NCBI GenBank assembly: GCA_032249175.1
Contig: JAVVGK010000095.1
Span: forward strand, 1 to 6,520
From: DSFT01 sp032249175
GTDB taxonomy: Bacteria > Hydrothermota > Hydrothermia > LBFQ01 > DSFT01
Length of the DNA stretch: 6,520 nucleotides
Direction of reading: 5' to 3'
Shown: piece after piece, positions 1 to 5,747 of the stretch
Layout: each line of letters starts with the position of its first letter
How positions within the stretch are numbered: the first letter of the stretch is position 1
Translations under genes and position numbers: made by a program
The notes under the pieces: model-generated
What the model was told of the DNA's origin: nothing
The model's database searches: none
What the model saw: the letters and a program-made list of their open reading frames with translations, nothing else

Positions 1-10
1 TGCCTTGTCC

Positions 11-37
11 AATAATTCTGAAATTATTTATTTTTTT
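11..37 (+). terminator. Possible weak rho-independent terminator of a gene left of the window
   Basis: AATAATT (11-17) pairs with AATTATT (22-28) around a CTGA loop and is followed by T-A-TTTTTTT (29-37). The stem is seven A/T pairs only, so it would be weak, and such structures arise easily by chance in DNA this A/T-rich. It would serve a plus-strand gene ending left of the window, which cannot be seen. Confidence 0.25.
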
Positions 38-56
38 ATATTTTGCCCACCCACCC

Positions 57-99
57 TAAAAATAAGCCTTCGGCTTAAAAATACCCATTTTTATGCCTT
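57..99. repeat. 43-base intergenic repeat, copy 1
   Basis: This copy matches 194-236 at 41 of 43 positions, exactly 137 bases apart. The differences are at 78 (A versus T) and 86 (C versus T). It contains a stem TAAGCC (63-68)/GGCTTA (72-77) with a TTC loop, then AAAAAT/ATTTTT pairing around ACCC (77-92), and ends in TATGCCTT. A third hairpin (98-117) follows directly but is poorly conserved in the other copy. Confidence 0.75.
58..77 (-). terminator. Second, backup terminator-like hairpin for the leftward operon
   Basis: Read on the minus strand, the stem TAAGCC-GAA-GGCTTA (77 to 63) is followed directly by TTTTT (62 to 58), the form of a rho-independent terminator. It repeats the hairpin in copy 2 and would act as a backup about 250 bases beyond the binding-protein stop codon. 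The stem is only six pairs, so its strength is uncertain. Confidence 0.35.
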
Positions 100-117
100 G
101 GGGGGCTTCGCCCCCAA
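98..117. other. G-rich hairpin next to repeat copy 1
   Basis: TTGGGGG (98-104) pairs perfectly with CCCCCAA (111-117) around GCTTCG. This is the strongest stem in the left region. A second C-tract, six C at 122-127, could pair with the same G-tract instead. The position after copy 2 (237-256) keeps only a degenerate version (GAG/CTC). No T-run follows on the plus strand, so it is not a textbook terminator. Confidence 0.5.
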
Positions 118-193
118 TAGTCCCCCCGTGAATTCAATAGTTTTAGAAAATCTTTCATAACTTATTGATTATCAAGAACTTAACATTAATTGA

Positions 194-236
194 TAAAAAT
201 AAGCCTTCGGCTTATAAATACCTATTTTTATGCCTT
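194..236. repeat. 43-base intergenic repeat, copy 2
   Basis: This copy is identical to 57-99 except at two positions (215 and 223). The TAAGCC/GGCTTA stem (200-205/209-214) is extended here to seven pairs by A199-T215. The copy ends in TATTTTTATGCCTT, after which the two copies diverge. The shared element is compact and structured, as expected of a dispersed intergenic repeat or duplicated terminator rather than coding sequence. Confidence 0.75.
195..215 (-). terminator. Rho-independent terminator of the regulator/binding-protein operon
   Basis: On the minus strand, ATAAGCC-GAA-GGCTTAT (215 to 199) is a seven-pair stem with a three-base loop, followed at once by TTTT (198 to 195). It lies about 107 bases beyond the stop codon of the leftward binding-protein gene. 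It is the best terminator candidate for that operon. It lies inside the duplicated 43-base repeat, and copy 1 has the same form. Confidence 0.5.
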
Positions 237-321
237 AGTGAGCAAAGCCCTCTCAATAATTTCCCTAAAAATTTTATAAGGCATTTATGCTACAAAGTTT
301 AATAAATATTAGTTTGAGACT

Positions 322-1143
322 TTAAGCTACTTTTTTAATTTCTTCATTTAAATAAGGTAAAACTTCGGTTATTAAACTTGGTCCATAATGTGCTATATAA
401 TCACCAGGCGTGATAATAATTCTTTTTTCTCTAACAGCTTTTAAGTTTCCAAGACCAATTTTTTCATATCTTTCAATAATCTCATCTAAACTTGGTTTTT
501 TTAACCTTTCAGGTTTAGGCTCATAAATAATAAAATCAGGCTCTTTATTTTTAACTTCTTCATAATTTGGTATAAAATAACTTCTTTTATCATAAATGAA
601 TATATTTTCATAACCCATTATGTAAAGTGCATGAGTTATATATGAATTTGAGCCAAAAGTAATTTCAGGTGATAAATCAATTTCAGCAAAATAACGAGCC
701 TTTATTTGATTGCTCCTAAGTTTATTTATAATTTCAAGAAGCTCGTTTGCTTTCTCATAAGCAAATTTCACAATTGAAAATAAATTACCAATCCTAATAA
801 CATTATCAAGAATATCAAATAAACTATTTGCTAATTTTGTCGTAAAAATTTTAAAACCATTTTTATATAATTCTTCATTTAATTTTCTTTGAACGCCTGT
901 TGTTGTTAAAACAATATCTGGATTTAATTTCTTTAATAGCTCAATGTTTATCTTTAAATAACCTCCAAGTTTTGGTTTATTTCTTGCTTCCTTTGGTCTA
1001 TAACAATAAGAGCTAACACCTATAACCTTATCAAATAAATTTAAAAAATTCAAAGTATCCGTTATATCAGGCGCTAATGAAACAACACTTTTTATTTCTT
1101 CAATTTCAAATTCAACATTTAAAAACTCATTATAAAATTTCAT
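322..1143 (-). CDS. BtuF/FepB-like substrate-binding protein without a signal peptide
   Basis: The 273 residues fit the cluster A-III periplasmic-binding fold (Peripla_BP_2) that binds cobalamin or iron-siderophores for ABC importers. Lobe 1 opens with VVSLAPDITDTLNFLNL (20-36) and LLKKLNPDIVLTT (69-81). A long connecting helix follows (about 105-143). Lobe 2 shows ITFGSNSYITHALYIMGYENIF (161-182), KNKEPDFIIYEP (198-209) and the C-terminal LKAVREKRIIITPGDY (234-249). There is no hydrophobic leader or lipobox. Only seven codons separate the ATG from an in-frame TAA upstream, so no exported start is possible, and the protein is probably cytoplasmic. GAGAG about eight bases upstream may be a weak ribosome-binding site. 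The ATG overlaps the regulator's stop by four bases, which implies coupled translation. No permease or ATPase gene is nearby. I infer a ligand-sensing partner of the regulator rather than a transporter part. The ligand is unknown. Confidence 0.8.
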   Translation of the reverse strand: MKFYNEFLNVEFEIEEIKSVVSLAPDITDTLNFLNLFDKVIGVSSYCYRPKEARNKPKLGGYLKINIELLKKLNPDIVLTTTGVQRKLNEELYKNGFKIFTTKLANSLFDILDNVIRIGNLFSIVKFAYEKANELLEIINKLRSNQIKARYFAEIDLSPEITFGSNSYITHALYIMGYENIFIYDKRSYFIPNYEEVKNKEPDFIIYEPKPERLKKPSLDEIIERYEKIGLGNLKAVREKRIIITPGDYIAHYGPSLITEVLPYLNEEIKKVA

Positions 1144-3134
1144 TTTAAAACTCTCTCTACATAGTTATTCCAAAATTCAATCCTATCTTCTAAATTTTTT
1201 AGTTTTAGGATATCCATTAATTTTTTAAATGTTTTGCTTTCAACATTTCTAAATAAAGAGCTTTCAAGATAGGCAATTGCTAAACTATCTAAATTCTTTT
1301 TCAATAGTAAATCTGAAAGCAATAATATCCCTTGTGATAGAATTTGTTTCAATCTTTCTCTTTCAACAAAAATCCACTCTTCGTATAAATCCCCTTCAAG
1401 TAAATCAGCTGTATATAGATTAAATGCATGAATAATTTTTGAAATTGCTTCCTCTACATTTTTATAAGATATTGCTATTGCGTATTTAATTGATTTTTCA
1501 AAATCATCTATATCAATATAAAATTTTTCATTTGTAAAAAATCCATAATTTCCACCAGAGCTTATTATTACTTCATCATTAATTAAAATTTTTCTTATAT
1601 TACTTACAATTGTGTGTAGTTTAGCACTTGCTTTTTTGGGGTCGTCATTAGGCCATAATTCTTCAAATATCATTTCTTTACTTAAAAATTTATTCCTGTT
1701 TATTAAGAAGAATTTAAAAACTTTTGCTGTTATTGGTCTATCAAAATTCTCTTCATAGATTGTTTTATCTAAAATTTTTATCCTTAATTTTCCAAAGAGA
1801 TAAATTTCATATTTAAGCTTATCTTTTAATTTTTTAATAATGTTTTTATCCTTTATTTTGTCAATTCTTTTTAGAAGCTCGCTTTCATCCATATAATTAT
1901 AAATATCTTCTATTTTTAGCTTATCTTCATATCCTGTTTTTATCATAAGCTTAATGAAATTTTCATTTAACTTTTCATTTCTTTGAATATATAAATCAAA
2001 TAATGGACTTATAAGCTCCATAATCTCCTTTTCAAATGCTTGATAAATAATTGAGCCATCTTCTAATAATTTCAAAAATAAATTATAAGCTTCTTCAATT
2101 CTATTCATTTTAAAAAGAAGAGCGCATTTGAAAATTTCTATTGAAGATTTTTGATATTTTGAATTTGACAAATTATATGCCTCTTCAATTATTCTTAAGC
2201 TTTCTTCGTATTTTCCTTCTCCTGAGAGAACTATTGCTTTTGAGAATAAGAATCTTGAAATGCCTTTTTTTATATTATTTTCTTTAATAAGTTTTTCATA
2301 TTCCAAAAGAATTTTATTCCTATTTTCATAATCTTTTATAAATTCATAGTATGATATTAAGTAGCTCATGGCAAGTGTTAAATTTATGTAATTTTGGGAT
2401 AAATTAGCGTATTCATAAGCTTTTATTAAATCTTCATAAATTAAATCCCCTTTTGAATAATTAAAAAAATGCTTAACTAAAAATAGTCTTGAAAGCATTG
2501 ATAATGAGCCAACTTTTAAAGCAATGCTATTGGCAATTCTTAATTTTTTTTCTGCTTCATTAAATCTATATTCTGAAATTAAATCACTTACATTATACAA
2601 GACATTATAAAAATAATAATTTAAATTACCATAATTTTCAAGTTCAAATTCCGTTCTTAAAACAATTCTTTTAGCATTATCATCTGCGAGAATTGAAGCT
2701 ATTGTGCGATGATAAACAAAATCAATTATTGATTTATATATAAATAAATTCTCATAAAGTGCATAATTTAATGCTTCATTGTATAAATTTTCCATCATTT
2801 TGATGTTTTCAGTTAAACAATTTATTGCGATAATATAACTTTCAAGCTTAATGTAATTTATAACATTATTGCTTTCAATAATTTTTTTAGCTAATTCAAG
2901 ACTTATTTCATTCTTCATTTGAGCATAATTTATATATGCTTCAACAAGTAAAAAATTTAAATCATTTTCATATTTTGAGGCAATTATTCTTGCTCCTTTA
3001 AAATCATCCAAAAATAATAAAGTGTAGCATTTTATAAGGTCTGAATAGTAATTGTCAATTTCATAACTCTTAAAACTTTTTAATATATTCCTATAATCTC
3101 CTACTTCAAAAAGCCTTTTTAGTAATTCATTCAT
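1140..3134 (-). CDS. TPR-containing SARP-type transcriptional regulator (wHTH + BTAD)
   Basis: This is a 664-residue putative transcriptional activator. Residues 1 to about 435 are all-helical with TPR-like units, for example around 186-208 and 293-355 (GEGKYEESLRIIEEAYNLS, then FKMNRIEEAYNLFLKLL). An OmpR-like winged helix follows at about 443-532, opening with IYLFGKLRIKI. It includes RPITAKVFKFFL, the LSKEMIFEELWP helix and a recognition helix near 504-517 (AKLHTIVSNIRKIL). A bacterial transcriptional activation domain (BTAD) fills about 538-664 (DIDDFEKSI, YTADLLEGDLYEEWIFVERERLK). I see no P-loop or NB-ARC ATPase, so signalling probably comes through ligand or partner binding to the repeats. 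The ATG is the first possible start because an in-frame TGA lies three codons upstream. No Shine-Dalgarno is visible. It is the first gene of the leftward operon and diverges from the glycosyltransferase across 60 bases. The fold assignment is firm, the target genes are unknown. Confidence 0.85.
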   Translation of the reverse strand: MNELLKRLFEVGDYRNILKSFKSYEIDNYYSDLIKCYTLLFLDDFKGARIIASKYENDLNFLLVEAYINYAQMKNEISLELAKKIIESNNVINYIKLESYIIAINCLTENIKMMENLYNEALNYALYENLFIYKSIIDFVYHRTIASILADDNAKRIVLRTEFELENYGNLNYYFYNVLYNVSDLISEYRFNEAEKKLRIANSIALKVGSLSMLSRLFLVKHFFNYSKGDLIYEDLIKAYEYANLSQNYINLTLAMSYLISYYEFIKDYENRNKILLEYEKLIKENNIKKGISRFLFSKAIVLSGEGKYEESLRIIEEAYNLSNSKYQKSSIEIFKCALLFKMNRIEEAYNLFLKLLEDGSIIYQAFEKEIMELISPLFDLYIQRNEKLNENFIKLMIKTGYEDKLKIEDIYNYMDESELLKRIDKIKDKNIIKKLKDKLKYEIYLFGKLRIKILDKTIYEENFDRPITAKVFKFFLINRNKFLSKEMIFEELWPNDDPKKASAKLHTIVSNIRKILINDEVIISSGGNYGFFTNEKFYIDIDDFEKSIKYAIAISYKNVEEAISKIIHAFNLYTADLLEGDLYEEWIFVERERLKQILSQGILLLSDLLLKKNLDSLAIAYLESSLFRNVESKTFKKLMDILKLKNLEDRIEFWNNYVERVLK

Positions 3135-3157
3135 AAGGTATCACTTTTTTAGTCTAT

Positions 3158-3187
3158 AAGTTTAAAGTTCATAATAACTTTAAAATT
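3158..3187. promoter_or_regulatory. Palindromic putative operator in the divergent promoter region
   Basis: TTTAAAGTT (3161-3169) and AACTTTAAA (3176-3184) form a perfect 9+9 inverted repeat around CATAAT. Allowing one mismatch (3160/3185), the arms extend to 12 bases (3158-3187). It sits in the middle of the 60-base gap between the regulator and glycosyltransferase starts, so a protein bound here could control both directions. The palindrome is purely A/T-biased, so chance is not excluded. Binding by the neighbouring SARP-type regulator is inference. Confidence 0.4.
3181..3186 (+). promoter_or_regulatory. Putative -10 element of the glycosyltransferase gene
   Basis: TAAAAT matches the TATAAT consensus at five of six positions. 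It lies eight bases before the TTG start, so transcription would begin at or next to the start codon, giving a leaderless message. That would explain the absence of any Shine-Dalgarno. The same CTTTAAAATTT context (3178-3188) recurs just before rtcB. No convincing -35 hexamer is seen. Confidence 0.3.
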
Positions 3188-3194
3188 TCAATCC

Positions 3195-4265
3195 TTGAAT
3201 AAAGTTTTAATTTTAAATAGAAGGGATATTTTAAATCCGAATGGTGGAGGAGCTGAAAAATATACTTTTGAGATAGCAAAAGCATTATTAGAAAATGGTT
3301 TTAGTGTAGATTGGTTTTGCTCAAAATTTAAAAATTCAAAGGAAGAAGAAATTTATGAAAATATAAGATTTATAAGGAGAGGTAATGAATTCTCAGTTCA
3401 TTTTTATGGTTTGATTTATGCTATAAAAAACTATAAAAATTATAGTTTAATAATTGATGAGTTTAATGGAATAGGATTTTTTACTTTTTTTTTAAAAAAT
3501 TCAATTTTGTTAATTCATCAATTATATAATGAATTTTGGACTTATGAGATGGGCAAATTTTTTTTCTTTATGAAATATGTAGAAAAATTTTTGCTTTGGC
3601 TTTATAGAAAAAAACTAACAATAACAGTTTCAAATTCAACATATGAAGATTTAATTAAAATTGGATTTAATAATGTTCATATTGCTCCAAATGGTATAGA
3701 TCAAATAAATTTAGATTGTCAAAAAAATGAAAATTTAACACTTTGTTTTCTTGGAAGATTAAGAAAAACCAAAAATCCAGAGGATGCTATTAAAATTTTT
3801 CTTAAAGTTAAAGAATTTGTAAGTTCTGCTAAAATGATTATTATTGGAGGTGGTCCCTTAGAAAATTATTTAAAAAATAAATACAAGAACTTTAAAGATA
3901 TTGAATTTTTAGGTTATTTAAATGAAGAAGAAAAATATAAAAATTTGTGTAAATGTCATTTTTTAATAGTCCCAAGTATAAGGGAGGGTTGGGGTATTGT
4001 TGTTATTGAGGCAAATATGCTTGGAATTCCAGTAATTGGTTATGATGTTAAAGGTTTAAAAGATTCTATAAAAAATGGATTAAATGGATTTCTTGTTAAA
4101 AATGTAGATTCTGCGGTAAAAAAAATTATTGAAATTTGGAATGATAAAAATTTTTATTATCAATTATCAGTAAGTTCAAAAGAATACGCAAGAAATTTCT
4201 CTTGGAAGAAAACAAGAGAAGAATTTATAAAATGTCTTAAAAAATTAGAAACTAAGACAAAATAA
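3195..4265 (+). CDS. GT4-family (GT-B fold) glycosyltransferase
   Basis: This 356-residue retaining glycosyltransferase would transfer a sugar from an activated donor to an unidentified acceptor, probably a cell-surface glycan or glycolipid at the inner face of the membrane. The N-terminal lobe begins VLILNRRDILNPNGGGAEKY, with the glycine loop at 17-19. VSNST (145-149) and PNGID (165-169) mark the interdomain crossing. The donor lobe has FLGRLRKTKNP (185-195, R188 and K193 likely contacting phosphate) and IIIGGGPLEN (215-224). The EX7E pair E264/E272 lies in REGWGIVVIEANMLGIPVIG. A hydrophobic, aromatic patch at 96-137 may touch the membrane. The start is TTG. It is the only usual start codon after an upstream in-frame TAG at 3150, and it puts the first strand where the family expects it; the next Met (119) is far too late. 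No ribosome-binding site is seen. Sugar and acceptor specificity cannot be read from the sequence. A link to the downstream rtcB is not evident. Confidence 0.85.
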   Translation: MNKVLILNRRDILNPNGGGAEKYTFEIAKALLENGFSVDWFCSKFKNSKEEEIYENIRFIRRGNEFSVHFYGLIYAIKNYKNYSLIIDEFNGIGFFTFFLKNSILLIHQLYNEFWTYEMGKFFFFMKYVEKFLLWLYRKKLTITVSNSTYEDLIKIGFNNVHIAPNGIDQINLDCQKNENLTLCFLGRLRKTKNPEDAIKIFLKVKEFVSSAKMIIIGGGPLENYLKNKYKNFKDIEFLGYLNEEEKYKNLCKCHFLIVPSIREGWGIVVIEANMLGIPVIGYDVKGLKDSIKNGLNGFLVKNVDSAVKKIIEIWNDKNFYYQLSVSSKEYARNFSWKKTREEFIKCLKKLETKTK

Positions 4266-4267
4266 AA

Positions 4268-4289
4268 TATAATTTTTGTCCTTTAAAAT
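4268..4289 (+). promoter_or_regulatory. Putative rtcB-cas6 promoter in the glycosyltransferase-rtcB gap
   Basis: The 33-base gap holds two -10-like hexamers: a perfect TATAAT at 4268-4273 and TAAAAT at 4284-4289. The second lies nine bases before the rtcB ATG, the same layout as before the glycosyltransferase start (shared CTTTAAAATTT, 4281-4291). Neither has a good -35; TTAGAA at 4245-4250 is weak. The rtcB-cas genes may therefore have their own promoter or may be read from the glycosyltransferase. A/T-rich DNA throws up such hexamers often. Confidence 0.3.
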
Positions 4290-4298
4290 TTTTATCTT

Positions 4299-5747
4299 AT
4301 GAAAAATTGGGAAAAAATTTTAGAAAAGGTAAGTGATTATAAGTGGAGAATACCAAAAACCTATAAGGATGGTATGAATGTAGATGGTATAATTTTCGCA
4401 ACGAAAGATTTAATTAAAGAGATTATTGAAGAAGGGGAAGCTCTTGAGCAGGTTGCTAATGTCGCAACACTTCCTGGTATTGTTAAGGCTTCAATAGCTA
4501 TGCCAGATATACACTGGGGTTATGGATTTGCTATTGGAGGTGTTGCTGCTTTTGACCCTGAAAATGGGGGAATAATAAGTCCTGGTGGCGTTGGTTATGA
4601 TATAAATTGTGGTGTTAGGATTATTAAAACAAACTTGACTGAAAAAGATATAGAAAAATATAAAGTAAAACTTGCTGATAAATTATTTGATTATGTTCCA
4701 AGCGGAGTGGGAGCAAGAAGTAAGTTTAAATTTTCAGATAAAGAGCTTGAAAGGATTACAGAAGAGGGCTTAAAGTATATTAAGAAAATTGGATATGCTT
4801 GGGATAATGATTATGAATATATAGAGGAATTTGGTAGTATGGAAGGAGCAGACTTCTCAAAAGTTAGTCAATTAGCAAGAGATAGAGGTAGAGAACAGCT
4901 TGGGACACTTGGAAGTGGAAATCATTTTTTAGAAGTTCAAATAGTAGATGAAATTTATGATGAAGAAGTTGCTAAAAAACTTGGTTTATTTAAAGGTCAA
5001 GTTGTGATAATGATTCACTGCGGAAGTAGAGGATTTGGTCATCAAATAGCAAGTGATTATATAAAAGAGTTTGATAAAGTTTTAAATAAATATGGTATAA
5101 AGCTCGTTGATAGACAATTGTCATGTGCTCCTTTTAATTCCAAAGAAGGGCAAAATTATTATAAAGCTATGGTTTGTGCTGCTAATTTTGCTTGGTCAAA
5201 TAGACAACTTATTACATATCAAGTTAGAAAAGCTTTTAGTGAAGTTTTAAATAAGAGTGCTGAAAGTCTTGAAATGAATATATTATATGATGTTGCCCAC
5301 AATATAGCCAAACTTGAAGAATTTAATGGAAAAAAATTAGTTGTTCATAGAAAAGGTGCTACAAGAGCACTTCCAAAAGGTCATAAACTTCTTCCTCCAA
5401 AGTATAAAGAAGTTGGACAACCTGTTTTAATACCTGGTGATATGGGGACTTATTCTTATGTCTTAATAGGTATGCCAAAGTCAATTGAAGAATCGTTTGG
5501 AAGTTCTTGTCATGGCGCAGGGAGAGTTTTATCAAGAAGTAAAGCTAAAAAAATCGTTCAAAAAACTTCACTTTTAAAGAAACTTTCAGAAAAGGGAATT
5601 GTAGTTAGAGCAGAAAGTGATGCTACTTTATTAGAAGAAGCTCCTGAAGCATATAAAGATGTTAGTAAAGTTGTAAATGCTGTTGAACTTGCAGGAATTA
5701 GTAAAAAAGTTAGCAGGCATAGACCAATTATTGTTGTAAAGGGATGA
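4299..5747 (+). CDS. rtcB: RtcB, GTP- and Mn-dependent RNA-splicing ligase
   Basis: RtcB joins RNA ends bearing 2',3'-cyclic phosphate or 3'-phosphate to 5'-OH ends, using GTP and Mn(II) through a guanylylated histidine. The 482 residues match the long archaeal-type length. The full metal and catalytic set is present: D101 and C104 in GYDINCG, N208/H209 in GSGNHFLEV, H240 in MIHCGSRGFGH, H334 in YDVAHNIAK, and H405 in SSCHGAGRVLSRSKA as the expected guanylylation site. The C-terminus RPIIVVKG carries the conserved lysine (K481). The ATG is the first possible start because an in-frame TAA lies at 4284-4286. No Shine-Dalgarno precedes it. Its TGA overlaps the cas6 ATG by four bases (ATGA), so the two are probably co-translated. 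Archease, the usual RtcB cofactor, is not in the window. The gene is visibly richer in G+C than its neighbours, as expected for a strongly conserved enzyme. RNA repair or tRNA splicing is the known role; a CRISPR-linked role is inferred only from context. Confidence 0.95.
   Translation: MKNWEKILEKVSDYKWRIPKTYKDGMNVDGIIFATKDLIKEIIEEGEALEQVANVATLPGIVKASIAMPDIHWGYGFAIGGVAAFDPENGGIISPGGVGYDINCGVRIIKTNLTEKDIEKYKVKLADKLFDYVPSGVGARSKFKFSDKELERITEEGLKYIKKIGYAWDNDYEYIEEFGSMEGADFSKVSQLARDRGREQLGTLGSGNHFLEVQIVDEIYDEEVAKKLGLFKGQVVIMIHCGSRGFGHQIASDYIKEFDKVLNKYGIKLVDRQLSCAPFNSKEGQNYYKAMVCAANFAWSNRQLITYQVRKAFSEVLNKSAESLEMNILYDVAHNIAKLEEFNGKKLVVHRKGATRALPKGHKLLPPKYKEVGQPVLIPGDMGTYSYVLIGMPKSIEESFGSSCHGAGRVLSRSKAKKIVQKTSLLKKLSEKGIVVRAESDATLLEEAPEAYKDVSKVVNAVELAGISKKVSRHRPIIVVKG

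Larger units (their letters stand above)
1..321. other. Non-coding, hairpin- and repeat-rich intergenic region
   Basis: I see no plausible coding sequence here. The stretch lies downstream of the leftward regulator/binding-protein operon and is made of short hairpins. It holds an A/T-only stem with a T-run at 11-37, two copies of a 43-base repeat at 57-99 and 194-236, and a G6/C5/C6 cluster at 98-127. The segment between the copies (about 128-193) is plain A/T-rich sequence. Bases 261-321 hold only a small GCAT/ATGC inverted repeat (281-290) before the binding-protein stop codon. The element CCCTAAAAAT opens the first repeat copy (54-63) and recurs at 263-272 after the second copy. TGCCTTG at 1-7 recurs at 94-100. 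Both suggest further decayed or truncated copies at either side. Confidence 0.7.

Noticed and set aside
165..175. TTGAT-T-ATCAA as a hairpin or operator.
   Set aside because: It is a short, A/T-dominated palindrome with a one-base centre, far from any gene start. Such a match is expected by chance.
57..236. The two 43-base repeats as a CRISPR array, given the nearby cas6.
   Set aside because: There are only two copies, 94 bases lie between them, no third unit follows at the same spacing, and they sit on the far side of a leftward operon. The form fits terminators or an intergenic repeat better.
281..290. GCAT-TT-ATGC as the terminator right after the binding-protein gene.
   Set aside because: It has only four pairs and a two-base loop, and on the minus strand it is followed by CTTATAAAATTTTT rather than an immediate T-run. 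The hairpin at 195-215 is better.
1141..1170. A missed signal peptide upstream of the binding protein.
   Set aside because: An in-frame TAA eight codons upstream leaves at most seven extra residues and no alternative start, so a leader cannot be encoded there.
3135..3194. A cobalamin riboswitch controlling the regulator/binding-protein operon.
   Set aside because: The gap is only 60 bases, too short for a cobalamin riboswitch, and no B12-box-like sequence is seen.
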